A stretch of DNA of 16,901 nucleotides. It comes from Opitutaceae bacterium. Lineage in GTDB: Bacteria; Verrucomicrobiota; Verrucomicrobiia; Opitutales; Opitutaceae. The DNA lies in assembly GCA_023265535.1 (NCBI GenBank), contig JAHFTI010000023.1:1-16901 (forward strand), in the 5' to 3' direction. Numbering within the stretch: position 1 is the first letter of the stretch; every line of letters begins with the position of its first letter. The notes below the pieces were generated by a model. That model was not told where the DNA came from and did not search any database. It saw only the letters and a program-made list of their open reading frames with translations. The position numbers were made by a program, and so were the translations under genes. Of the stretch, positions 5,682-13,525 are shown piece by piece.

Positions 5682-7880
5682 TCAGGCCTCCGTGGCGGGT
5701 TCGAGGGTGACGAAATTGACGTTCATGCCGGTGCCGCCCATGAGCGGGTCGGTCTTGTAGCGGGTGATGAGGCCGGCATCGCTGGCGCCCTTGCGGTAGG
5801 TGTGGCGCAGGCCGCGGGCCGTGTGGCCGAAGCCGTGGACGACGAAGACGCACTCGGGATGGATGCGCTGCGTGGCCTTCACGCGGATGCGGTCGCTGAG
5901 GACGCCATCCTGGTTGCGCAGGCGCACGTAATCGCCGGTCTTCAGTCCGAGCCGGCGGGCGGCGACGGCGTTCAGCCAGACGGCGTTTTCGCGCATGAGG
6001 TCGGAGAGCAGGCGATTGGTTTGCGTGCGGCCGAAGGTGTGCATGGGTGCGCGGCCGAAGAGGAGGCGGAAGGAGCCTGCGGGGCCGGGTTCCGGTGGCG
6101 TGTAGCGCGGGACCGGATCAAAGCCGGCCTGGGCGAGCTGGTTGGAGTAGAACTCGATCTTGCGCGAGGGTGTCTCGAACTCGGCGGGTGCGCCCTCCTC
6201 GAAGTAGAGCGGCTGGCGAGGCCCGCGCACGATGCCCTTGCGCTTGAGTTCGGCGAGGCTCAGGCCGGCGCCCCTGAGGCGGGTGTCGAGGTACTCCTCG
6301 ATGTCCTTCCAGGGGAAGAATGCCTGCAGGCCGAGCTTTTCGGCGAGGCGCTTGGCGATCCACCAGTTGGGCTTCTGGTCGTCGGGGGATTCCACGACGG
6401 GCTGGCGCAGGGCGATGAACGGGTCGCGGAAAAACTCCGGGTTGAGCTCGTCGTAACGTTCCAGATAGATCGACTCGGGGAGGACGACGTCGGCCCAGGC
6501 TGCGATCTCGCTGGGGACGACGTCGACGACCACGAGCAGGTCGAGCTGCTGGATGGCGCGTTTGGTCTCCTCCTCGTTGGGCAGGGCGTTGAAGAGGTTC
6601 GTGGCATAGACCATCCAGCCCTTGATCGGGTAGGGCTTGCCGCTGAGGGTGGCCTCGCGGATGCCCGTGGTGATGGTCTCGTGGGCGAAGGGGAATTTGT
6701 TGCCCGGGTTGTCGAGCTTGGCGCGTGCGGGCTTTGGGTATTTGGGAACTGGATACGCGGGCACCTCCATGCTGGACGGGATGTAGAAGCCGCCCTTGCG
6801 GCCCCAGCTTCCGAGCAGGGCGTTGAGCAGGGCGATGGCGCGGCTGCGCTGTGCGTCATTGCCGTACCAGTTGGCATGGCGTCCCGGGTGCACGAGGGTG
6901 GCGGGCTTGCAGCGTGCCATCTCGCGGGCGGTGAGGCGTATTGTCTCCGGGTCGATGCCCGTCTCCGGAAAGGCCCACTCGGGGGTGTACGGCGCGAGTG
7001 CGGCGGCGAAGGCGTCGAACCCGTGCCCGTGCTTTTCAACGTAGGCCCTGTCGTGGAGCCCCTCGCTCACGATCACGTTCATCCAGGCCAGCAGCAGGGC
7101 GGTGTCGGTGCCGGGGCGGATGGGCAGGTAGTGGTGCGCCTTGCTGGCGGCGACGGAGAAGCGCGGGTCGACGACGATGATGCGTGCGCCGCGGCCGACG
7201 GCCTCGGCGAATTCCTGCACCTGGGTGTTGTGCATGTTCTCGCCCAGGTGGGAGCCGATGAGGACGAGGCAGTCCGTGTTGGCGATGTCGGTGCGTTCGG
7301 GAGAGCCCACGTCGTCGCCGAAGGTGAGGCGGAAGCCGACGTCGCGCGGACCGCGGCATTGCGCGAAGGAGGGGGCGGCGACGTTGGGTGTGCCATAGGC
7401 CTTCATCAGGTTCTTGAGGAAGGTGCCGCCGATGCCGTGGGTGAAGAAGGCCATGGATTCGGCGCCGTGCTCCCTGCGGATGCGCTCCATCTTTGCGGCG
7501 ATGAAATCGAGGGCCTCGTCCCAGGTGACGGCCTTCCATTTCTCCTCGCCGCGCTCGCTCACGCGGAGCAGGGGCGTACGGAGGCGGTCGGGATCGGTGA
7601 CGGCGCCGATGCCGCCCGTGCCGCGCGGGCAGAGGCGGCCGTTGCTGAGCGGGTCGTCCGGGTTGCCCTCGATCTTCCAGAGCTTGCCGTCCTGCACGTG
7701 GGCGATGGCGCCGCACTTCCAGAAGCACACGTCGCAGAAGGTCGGTATGCGGCTGACCTCGCCCGTGGGGCGCGTGGCCGCCCCGCCGACCGAGGCGGAG
7801 AGCGCGTGTCCGGCCAGGCTGCCCCCGATGACGGAGGCGGCCGAGATCTTCAGAAAGCGGCGGCGGGATACGGAGTGCAT
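5682..7880 (-). CDS. Tat-exported molybdopterin oxidoreductase (PsrA/PhsA-like catalytic subunit)
   Basis: This 732-residue catalytic subunit begins with a twin-arginine signal (SRRRFLK, residues 5-11, then a hydrophobic stretch to about 33), so it acts in the periplasm. The N-terminal [4Fe-4S] site is C49-x2-C52-x3-C56-x27-C84, followed by PRGTGGIG. The Mo-bisPGD fold covers the rest, with the dinucleotide-binding domain near the C terminus (PMHTFGRTQTNRLL onward). C175 (SFAQCRGPRDVGF) is the likely Mo ligand, as in PsrA/PhsA. Size matches polysulfide/thiosulfate reductases better than larger arsenate or tetrathionate reductases, and the adjacent sulfur transporters support a sulfur substrate. 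Exact substrate and direction are not certain. No dedicated maturation chaperone gene is seen nearby. It begins 55 bp after the FadL-like gene, with no clear ribosome binding site. Confidence 0.9.
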   Translation of the reverse strand: MHSVSRRRFLKISAASVIGGSLAGHALSASVGGAATRPTGEVSRIPTFCDVCFWKCGAIAHVQDGKLWKIEGNPDDPLSNGRLCPRGTGGIGAVTDPDRLRTPLLRVSERGEEKWKAVTWDEALDFIAAKMERIRREHGAESMAFFTHGIGGTFLKNLMKAYGTPNVAAPSFAQCRGPRDVGFRLTFGDDVGSPERTDIANTDCLVLIGSHLGENMHNTQVQEFAEAVGRGARIIVVDPRFSVAASKAHHYLPIRPGTDTALLLAWMNVIVSEGLHDRAYVEKHGHGFDAFAAALAPYTPEWAFPETGIDPETIRLTAREMARCKPATLVHPGRHANWYGNDAQRSRAIALLNALLGSWGRKGGFYIPSSMEVPAYPVPKYPKPARAKLDNPGNKFPFAHETITTGIREATLSGKPYPIKGWMVYATNLFNALPNEEETKRAIQQLDLLVVVDVVPSEIAAWADVVLPESIYLERYDELNPEFFRDPFIALRQPVVESPDDQKPNWWIAKRLAEKLGLQAFFPWKDIEEYLDTRLRGAGLSLAELKRKGIVRGPRQPLYFEEGAPAEFETPSRKIEFYSNQLAQAGFDPVPRYTPPEPGPAGSFRLLFGRAPMHTFGRTQTNRLLSDLMRENAVWLNAVAARRLGLKTGDYVRLRNQDGVLSDRIRVKATQRIHPECVFVVHGFGHTARGLRHTYRKGASDAGLITRYKTDPLMGGTGMNVNFVTLEPATEA

Positions 7881-7935
7881 GGGACGGGATGGACGAGGGG
7901 TGGACGGAACGTTCGGCGTCTCGGACGGGCGTGGC

Positions 7936-9351
7936 CTAGAAGCTGTGGGAGAACAGCAGCTGGGCGTTGTTCTGCGAATGGGTCACCGTGACGCCGCCCC
8001 CGTTGGTGACGCTCTTTGCGAAGCCGTGTGTATAGGAAAAGTGGATACTGGATCGCTGCGTGACCGACCAGCTCAGGCCGGCGGTGACGTGGGTCTCCAC
8101 GGTGGCCGGGAAGAGGCAGTTCAGGTAGTTGTCAGGCACGGGATCGGCCCCGTGGTTGAAGCCCGTGCGCACGGTGAGGGCGTCCGTGATGCGGTGTGCC
8201 ACGCCGACCTGGACGACCGTCTGGTCCTTCCAATTCTGGGTGAGTGTGGCGTCGAGGGTCTGGCCGGCGAAGGGGCCGTTGGCGGCGGCGTTCGAGGCGC
8301 TGAAGCCCATGTTGAACTCCCTCATCACGGAGGCCCAGAAGACCTGACGCAGGTCGAGGGCGACGAGCCAACCGTCAGCGGGTTCCCAGGCGATGCCGCC
8401 GGCGACCATGGCGGGCCATTCGAAATTGCGCACGCGGATGTCGCCCGCGAGCGTCTGGGTCATGGCACCCATGCCGGGCACATTCATCTGGAAGGCGATG
8501 CTGTTGCCCGGGGCCTTGAGGTCGGAGATGCTGGTCTTGGAGTGGTAGGTCAGGCCGAGGCGCAGCCCCTTGGAGGGGCGGTACACGGCGCCGACCTTGG
8601 CAGCGAAGCCGTAGCCGCGAGCCTCGCCGGTGAAGCTGTTGTTGTTGGAGAAGTTGAAGTAGGCGTAGTCGACGGAGGTCCCGGAGGGCATCTGCGACAT
8701 GATCTGGCCGAAGGAATTGAGTATGGTGCCGGAGGCCTGGCCCATGTGGTGGGTGCTCATCAGGTCGGTGAATTGGGCGCCCGTCATGGCCATCTTGAGG
8801 TCCATGCCCACCCAGACGTAGTCGATCGTGGCGGCGATGCTGAGCTTGTCGCTGACCTTGTAGGAGATAGGCGCGATGAGGCGACCGATGGAGACCTCGG
8901 TGCGGTTTTCGAGGCCAAAGCCGAGGCCGCGCCAGGAGTCCTTGTCATATTCGCAGCCCATGCCGCCCTGGCCGAAGATGCCGATGCCGTAGCTGAGGGG
9001 GCCGCTGCGGCGGACGTATCCGAGGGCGGGCATGAAGAACGCGGTGGCCTGGGATTTGGCCTTGATGCCGGTGGGCGAGGTGGCGGTGATCTTGGGGCCG
9101 AGCACGCCGATGGCGACGTCGAGTTGGTTGTCGACCTCCATGAGGGAAAGGGTGGCCGGGTTGTTGATCACGGCGGCGGTGCCGTTGTCAAAGGCCATGG
9201 AAGTGCCGCCCATGGCGGACGAGATCGGCCCGTAGCCCTCCATGTTCATGCCGTTGGTGGCAAGGGCGGCGGGGGCGATGGCGAGGGAGAGGAGCAGGGC
9301 GGCGGCCGCGGGGGCCGCGATGGGCTGGCGAGTGGGGCGGGAGACCTTCAT
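7936..9351 (-). CDS. FadL/OmpP1/TodX-family outer-membrane transport protein
   Basis: This 471-residue protein has a signal peptide (1-31, cleavage at ALA/TNG). The mature N terminus is typical of the FadL family: NGMNMEGYGPISSAMGGTSMAFDNG followed by INNPATLSLM (two parts, about 33-70). The rest alternates short amphipathic strands ending in LLFSHSF, a C-terminal Phe as needed for outer-membrane insertion. FadL barrels pass hydrophobic compounds (fatty acids, aromatic compounds) across the outer membrane. Here it is the first gene of an operon for a sulfur-type molybdoenzyme and YeeE transporters, which hints at a hydrophobic sulfur substrate, but that is inference. It is divergent from the ArsR regulator across 239 bp. 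Confidence 0.9.
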   Translation of the reverse strand: MKVSRPTRQPIAAPAAAALLLSLAIAPAALATNGMNMEGYGPISSAMGGTSMAFDNGTAAVINNPATLSLMEVDNQLDVAIGVLGPKITATSPTGIKAKSQATAFFMPALGYVRRSGPLSYGIGIFGQGGMGCEYDKDSWRGLGFGLENRTEVSIGRLIAPISYKVSDKLSIAATIDYVWVGMDLKMAMTGAQFTDLMSTHHMGQASGTILNSFGQIMSQMPSGTSVDYAYFNFSNNNSFTGEARGYGFAAKVGAVYRPSKGLRLGLTYHSKTSISDLKAPGNSIAFQMNVPGMGAMTQTLAGDIRVRNFEWPAMVAGGIAWEPADGWLVALDLRQVFWASVMREFNMGFSASNAAANGPFAGQTLDATLTQNWKDQTVVQVGVAHRITDALTVRTGFNHGADPVPDNYLNCLFPATVETHVTAGLSWSVTQRSSIHFSYTHGFAKSVTNGGGVTVTHSQNNAQLLFSHSF

Positions 9352-9590
9352 TTTGTGGGGTATTAGGGTGCACTTCCTGCGGGGGCGGGAGAGGTACTTT
9401 CTTTGTTACATTCATGAGCATTGACGCAAATAGAGATGCGCGGCGAGCGCCCAGTGTTTTTATTAACGATCGGCGGTGGTAGGGTAAGGCGATCTAATCA
9501 GCCGCACGGTGCCTTCGAGTCAGGCAGGAGATCGCATGCAGAGGAAAGCAGGGTATTGCCAAGCAGGCCGTAGCGTCCTTTCTTCACGGA
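9352..9590. promoter_or_regulatory. Divergent promoter region between FadL-led operon and arsR-type gene
   Basis: This 239-bp intergenic region must hold the promoters of both the minus-strand six-gene operon and the plus-strand ArsR regulator. It is locally AT-richer at 9396-9432 and 9455-9467. TCATGA (9412-9417) is a short palindrome within ACATTCATGAGCATT, an imperfect dyad that could be an ArsR operator. No convincing -35/-10 pair is seen on either strand, and no terminator-like hairpin is evident. Confidence 0.4.
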
Positions 9591-9929
9591 ATGCCCCAGC
9601 CCCTGCGCCCGCTTTCCGACGAAGCCCTGCAGCTCATTTCCCGACGCTTTGCCGTGTTGAGCGAGCCGATGCGGCTGCGACTGCTCCACGCCCTTTTTGA
9701 GGGTGAGAAGACGGTGGGCGGCCTGGTCAAGGTCACCGGTGGCACCCAGGCGAATGTGTCGCGGCACCTTCAGACCCTGGCCGAGGCGGGGCTGCTGAGC
9801 CGCCGCAAGGAGGGGCTCCAGGTGTATTACACGATTTCCGATCCGTCGGTGTTCCAGCTGTGCGAGCTGGTCTGCGGGAGCCTAGAGCGCCAGCATGCCA
9901 AGAAGGCGAGCGTCTTTGGGCCGATCTGA
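9591..9929 (+). CDS. ArsR/SmtB-family transcriptional regulator
   Basis: This 112-residue winged-helix repressor shows the family core: LSEPMRLRLLHALFEGEKTV (23-42), recognition region GTQANVSRHLQTLAEAGLLS (51-70) and wing RRKEGLQVYYTISD (71-84). The only cysteines are C91 and C95 (LCELVCGSL) in the C-terminal helix; there is no CxC metal site in the alpha-3 region as in ArsR/CadC. A Cys pair like this could sense sulfane sulfur or redox state, as SqrR/BigR do with a differently spaced pair, or bind a metal. It is divergent from the sulfur-type operon and probably represses it. No arsenic genes are nearby, so an arsenic role is unlikely. Helix-turn-helix identity is certain; the ligand is not. 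Confidence 0.92.
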   Translation: MPQPLRPLSDEALQLISRRFAVLSEPMRLRLLHALFEGEKTVGGLVKVTGGTQANVSRHLQTLAEAGLLSRRKEGLQVYYTISDPSVFQLCELVCGSLERQHAKKASVFGPI

Positions 9930-9990
9930 CGGGCGGCCAGAGGGGGGCGGGAAGGGCTGATCCCGGCTTGGGCAGAATCGCAGCGCGTGA

Positions 9991-10626
9991 TCAGGTCCAG
10001 GAGGTTTCCGCGGAGGGTGTTGCCCCGCCTTTTCGTGCCAACACCTGCACGACTGCGGCCTGGCCCGTGTGTGCGCTGCCCTCCACCACGCTGCGCTCGA
10101 GTTCACGGCCGATGACCAGCTCAAGGCCCTGGAGGTCCTCGCGCAGGAGTGCCAGCGTGGGCAGGAGGGCGACTTCCTTGGGGCCGCCTGTTCCGTGCGC
10201 GAGCTGGGCGGGCGTGTAGTGCTCCGACACATACAGGCCTCCGGGGCGAAGTCCCAGCACTGCGCGCTGATTTACGGAGCGGCGCAGCTCGGGCGGGAGG
10301 TGCAGGAAGATGGAGATGATGGCGCTCCAGTGGCCCGGGAGAATCTGGAAATCGGCCATGTCGGCCACGGCGGTCTCGATGCTGAGGCCGCGGTGTTTGG
10401 CCAGGCCGTGGGCCTTGGCGAGGCCGTTGGCGGATTGGTCGACGGCGAGTACGGGGTGGCCGAGGCTGGCGAGGTGGACGGCGTTGCGGCCTTCGCCCTC
10501 GCCGAGGCAGAGCACGGGGCCGGGCGGGATCTGGTCAGCTACTGAGCGCAGGAAATCATTGGGCTCGGTGCCAAAGACGTAGTCGTCGACGTTGTAGCGC
10601 TCGTTCCAGAAGGCCTGCCAGTCCAT
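9991..10626 (-). CDS. Class I SAM-dependent methyltransferase
   Basis: The 211-residue protein begins MDWQAFWNERYNVDDYVFG with TEPNDFL at 20-26, a start common to small TehB-like/TPMT-like methyltransferases. Motif I (VLCLGEGEGRNAVHLA) binds S-adenosylmethionine, an acidic residue follows in HPVLAVDQS, and motif II/III is seen in VADMADF and LRPGGLYV. The reading frame stays open upstream to 11040, but that extension is basic, low in order and overlaps the divergent hydrolase gene, so ATG 10626 is taken as the start; no Shine-Dalgarno is visible. It converges with the ArsR gene (61 bp apart). The substrate is unknown; relatives act on tellurite, thiols or thiopurines, and the nearby sulfur operon makes a thiol substrate worth considering. 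Confidence 0.87.
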   Translation of the reverse strand: MDWQAFWNERYNVDDYVFGTEPNDFLRSVADQIPPGPVLCLGEGEGRNAVHLASLGHPVLAVDQSANGLAKAHGLAKHRGLSIETAVADMADFQILPGHWSAIISIFLHLPPELRRSVNQRAVLGLRPGGLYVSEHYTPAQLAHGTGGPKEVALLPTLALLREDLQGLELVIGRELERSVVEGSAHTGQAAVVQVLARKGGATPSAETSWT

Positions 10627-10753
10627 GATGGGGAAGGATGAAAGGGGCGCTGCAGGCAGTTGCAAGAGGGATGGGCCAGGGGGCCTGTGCACTGCCACGC
10701 AGAGGTGGGGGAGTCCCCCGGGTAACGTTGACTGCTGTACCGCATGGTGTATC

Positions 10754-10758
10754 AGGAG
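10754..10758 (+). promoter_or_regulatory. Shine-Dalgarno deciding the hydrolase start
   Basis: AGGAG lies 4 nt before ATG 10763, a slightly short spacing. Together with the signal-peptide-like N terminus that follows, it selects this start over the in-frame ATG at 10625, whose extra 46 residues contain no recognisable structure. Confidence 0.6.
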
Positions 10759-10762
10759 CTTA

Positions 10763-11593
10763 ATGAGAGTGCGCCGAGTGTCCCTGCATAGCATTTCGCT
10801 CCCGAGCACTTCAGGGTGGGTTCGCTTGTTCTTGGCCGGTGCCATGCTGCTCTCCTGTGGCTGCAGCCTTTTCCTTCGTGGTACGCGTGTGCCGATTCCC
10901 AGTGTGGAGACACGGTTTTCCCCGGGGCGACAGGCTTCGACCTTGATTGTATTCCTACCCGGTCGGGGCGGCTCGATGGGCGATTTCGAACGTGAAGGTT
11001 TTCTCTCCATTTTGCGCGAGACCGGGGTGGTGGCGGACACGGTTTCCGTTGATGCACATCTTGGTTATTATTTTGAGCGGACGGTGTTGGAGCGCCTCCA
11101 TCACGACGTCCTGCAGCCGGCGCGCACGAGGGGGTATCGTCGCATCGTGGTGGTCGGGGTTTCCTTGGGCGGACTTGGGGCCCTCCTCCATGAGAGAGAC
11201 CATCCTGGTTGGGTCGACGCGCTGGTGCTGATGGCCCCTTATCTCGGCAAGGAGGGGCGCTTGTTCTCGCAGATTACTGCTTCAGGTGGACCCGTGGGAT
11301 GGGCCTCCGAACGTGAGCTCCGCGAAGGGGCCGTTGAAGAGCAGCTCTGGGTCCATCTTGGAAGGAATTCCCAGCGCCTGCCCGAAACCTGGCTGCTGTA
11401 CGGTCGCCGCGATCCGTTCTCCGTTGGGCACAGGCTATTGTCGCCCCTGCTGCCCTCCACCCGGGTCCTGAGCAATGAAGGAGCTCACGATTGGCCCACG
11501 TGGCGTGCACTGTGGCGGCAGCTTTGTGCGGGGCCAATGGTGTTTGGCGCGGAAAAACAGGTGCCGCATCCAGTCCCTGCGGGCAGTCCCTGA
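10763..11593 (+). CDS. Alpha/beta hydrolase, probable lipoprotein
   Basis: This 276-residue protein has an N-terminal basic stretch, a hydrophobic segment (about 19-33) and a Cys-rich end of it (LLSCGCS, C32 or C34), resembling a lipoprotein signal although not a perfect lipobox. The alpha/beta hydrolase fold follows: oxyanion-type turn FLPGRGGS (64-71), nucleophile elbow GVSLGG with Ser134, acidic residue Asp217 in YGRRDPFS, and His242 in NEGAHDW. The full catalytic triad is therefore present. The enzyme should act outside the cytoplasm on an ester or similar bond; the substrate cannot be told. It is followed 15 bp later by a helical lipoprotein gene on the same strand, probably in one operon, and it diverges from the methyltransferase gene. 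Confidence 0.82.
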   Translation: MRVRRVSLHSISLPSTSGWVRLFLAGAMLLSCGCSLFLRGTRVPIPSVETRFSPGRQASTLIVFLPGRGGSMGDFEREGFLSILRETGVVADTVSVDAHLGYYFERTVLERLHHDVLQPARTRGYRRIVVVGVSLGGLGALLHERDHPGWVDALVLMAPYLGKEGRLFSQITASGGPVGWASERELREGAVEEQLWVHLGRNSQRLPETWLLYGRRDPFSVGHRLLSPLLPSTRVLSNEGAHDWPTWRALWRQLCAGPMVFGAEKQVPHPVPAGSP

Positions 11594-11608
11594 AGCAACT
11601 TACTAAAA

Positions 11609-12520
11609 GTGAACTCTTATCTGACAATGCGTTGCCCCATTCTTCTTTTGTCCTCGCTACTGCTCGTTGGATGCGGGACCCAGGGCAAGGTCTCCTGGGT
11701 GCCGGGCTGGACCGCTCCAGCCAGTTCCGTGGCGGTTCCGGCATCCTCTGCCGATCGTGCCAGGGCGCAGCACCTGTCGGATACCGCCGATTCTGCTGCG
11801 AGCATCCGGCTTGCCCTGGATGCTTGGGAGTCGGTGGCTGCAGGGCATCCGAACGAGTCAGAGCCTTGGGCTGAGCTTGGGACCCTCTGGCTGCTCGAGG
11901 GTGCTGCGTACAGGCAGGGCGGGCCGGAGCGTTTGGTTTGCTACCGCAAGGCGTTGCATGCCTGTGAAAGGGCCATGGCGAGCAACCCGGAATTTCTGCG
12001 TCGCATGCAGTCGGGGCAGCCCATGGAGAAGTCCATTGAGGCACTGGGAGCGGCTGACATGAGGGCAATGCAGTTCTGGTCGACGAGTGTCTTCTACATT
12101 TATCGTGACTGCCTGGGCTTTTATGGACGCATCCTGAATTACCGGCTTATGGAAAGGGCCAAGGCTGTGCTCGAGCGCATGGATGCGATCGATCCGGCCT
12201 GGGAGGATCATGCCACCACTTTCTCCTGGGGCATCTATTATCTGGCCATGCCTTCTTCCCTTGGCGGTGACAAGGCCAAGGCTGGTGTGCTGCTCGATCG
12301 CGCGGTGGACATGGGCCCGCGGCGCCTGCTGCCGCGTTGGGGGCGAGGGAAATACTATCACCCTGAAAGGGGGGACTGGAAGGCCGCCCGCGCCGACCTT
12401 GAGGCTGTGTCGGCGGCAGATTTGTCCGGGCTGGGTGGGCACCCGGCATGGAATCGATATTTCAAGGCCGAGGCGGCACGTCTGCTATCGGAGTTCGGGC
12501 GATCTGGAGCGGCTCGCTAA
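11609..12520 (+). CDS. TatT-like helical (TPR-type) lipoprotein
   Basis: The 303-residue product has a lipoprotein signal (ILLLSSLLLVGC, lipobox LVGC with C22). The rest is alpha-helical with TPR-like features: AIRL/WESVAAGHPNESEPWAELG around 67-92, ERLVCYRKALHACERAMASNPEF around 107-129, and a C-terminal half with GDKAKAGVLLDRAVDMGP (220-237) and a DWKAARADLEAV helix near 257-268. The layout resembles TatT, the helical lipoprotein associated with TRAP transporters (Tp0956 type), but no TRAP transporter genes are in this window. The start written is GTG 11609; ATG 11627 would also give a complete signal peptide, and neither has a clear ribosome binding site. Its stop codon directly abuts the hairpin-repeat array. 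Confidence 0.7.
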   Translation: MNSYLTMRCPILLLSSLLLVGCGTQGKVSWVPGWTAPASSVAVPASSADRARAQHLSDTADSAASIRLALDAWESVAAGHPNESEPWAELGTLWLLEGAAYRQGGPERLVCYRKALHACERAMASNPEFLRRMQSGQPMEKSIEALGAADMRAMQFWSTSVFYIYRDCLGFYGRILNYRLMERAKAVLERMDAIDPAWEDHATTFSWGIYYLAMPSSLGGDKAKAGVLLDRAVDMGPRRLLPRWGRGKYYHPERGDWKAARADLEAVSAADLSGLGGHPAWNRYFKAEAARLLSEFGRSGAAR

Positions 12521-12523
12521 GGG

Positions 12524-12810
12524 GGGGGCTGCGCGGCCTGTGGCCGCTTGGCGCCGCTGTGCGGCGCTTCGAATCCCCTCCGTTGTGCTGAACACCATTG
12601 GGTTGGGGATCCATCTTCCTTCATCACTTCTAATCCTGAGCACTGGCGGCGTGCCCTCCGTAGCTCCACTGGAGCGAAGGAGGGAGAGGGGGGGATTGGC
12701 TGCGGGCCTGGCGGCCCTTGTCCGGCGATGCCGGATCGCTTCGCGCCCCGTCTCGCTGCGTTCGTCAAACCCCCGTTTCGCCGGCGCTCCTGCGGAGCTG
12801 GTCGAAATTC
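12524..12810. repeat. Hairpin-repeat unit, copy 1
   Basis: First full unit, 287 bp, starting 3 bp after the TatT-like stop codon. Its second hairpin is GCGCCGC/GCGGCGC with loop TGT (12551-12567), where copies 2 and 3 have GCGCTGC/GCAGCGC with loop CTT. It carries the 15-mer GGAGAGGGGGGGATT at 12683-12697, identical to the tRNA-Ser 3' end at 13222-13236. Confidence 0.93.
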
Positions 12811-13098
12811 GGGGGCTGCGCGGCCTGAGGCCGCTTGGCGCTGCCTTGCAGCGCTTCGAATCCCCTCGTTGTGCTGAACACCATTGGGTTGGGGATCCAT
12901 CTTCCTTCATCACTTCTAATCCTGAGCACTGGCGGCGTGCCCTCCGTAGCTCCACTGGAGCGAAGGAGGGAGAGGGGGGGGGATTGGCTGCGGGCCTGGC
13001 GGCCCTTGTCCGGCGATGCCGGATCGCTTCGCGCCCCGTCTCGCTGCGTTCGTCAAACCCCCGTTTCGCCGGCGCTCCTGCGGAGCTGGTCGAAATTC
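12811..13098. repeat. Hairpin-repeat unit, copy 2
   Basis: Second full unit, 288 bp. Apart from a G9 instead of a G7 run (12974-12982), it is identical to copy 1 from about the GTGCTGAACACC segment (12871) to its end, implying recent duplication or gene conversion. It carries the tRNA 3'-end remnant at 12969-12985, separated from CACTGGC (12927-12933) by 35 nt. Confidence 0.93.
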
Positions 13099-13307
<209 letters not shown>

Positions 13308-13525
13308 TTTTGAAGTGCGGCCGGCTTTCTCTTGCGAGACGGCCGGTAAGCGGAAGGGAGGGACATAAGGAAGAAGCCGACGTTGCCGTCAACGGAAATT
13401 CTGAACTTTTTGCGGGCGGAGTTTGGATTAGCCGACCTAACCGCAGAAAACTGAAAAGCTACTTGCGCGGCCCCCCCCCACTGGTACGGTGAATCGATTT
13501 TTCCTTTTCACCACCCACGGCAACC
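13308..13525. promoter_or_regulatory. Leader region of the nuo operon and upstream flank of tRNA-Ser
   Basis: This 218-bp gene-free gap separates the divergent tRNA-Ser and nuoB. It must contain both promoters, but no clear -35/-10 pair can be pointed out. The notable element is a run of nine C at 13471-13479, 46 bp before the nuoB start. No NuoA-like reading frame is present on either strand. Confidence 0.45.

Noticed and set aside
5676..9366. Very long plus-strand open frames (5676-7991, 7414-9366) opposite the Mo enzyme and FadL genes
   Set aside because: High-GC antisense shadows; composition is Gly/Ala/Val/Asp-rich without motifs, while the minus strand carries intact, recognisable domains.
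9591..9929. Arsenic-resistance regulator
   Set aside because: No arsenate reductase, arsenite pump or ArsR CxC metal site is present; the neighbours point to sulfur.
10625..10762. Hydrolase start at ATG 10625
   Set aside because: The added 46 residues overlap the methyltransferase start region and precede the signal-like segment; AGGAG before ATG 10763 fits better.
10627..11040. N-terminal extension of the methyltransferase up to 11040
   Set aside because: The extra 138 residues are basic, Pro/Ser-rich and overlap the divergent hydrolase; the family N terminus begins at MDWQAFW (10626).
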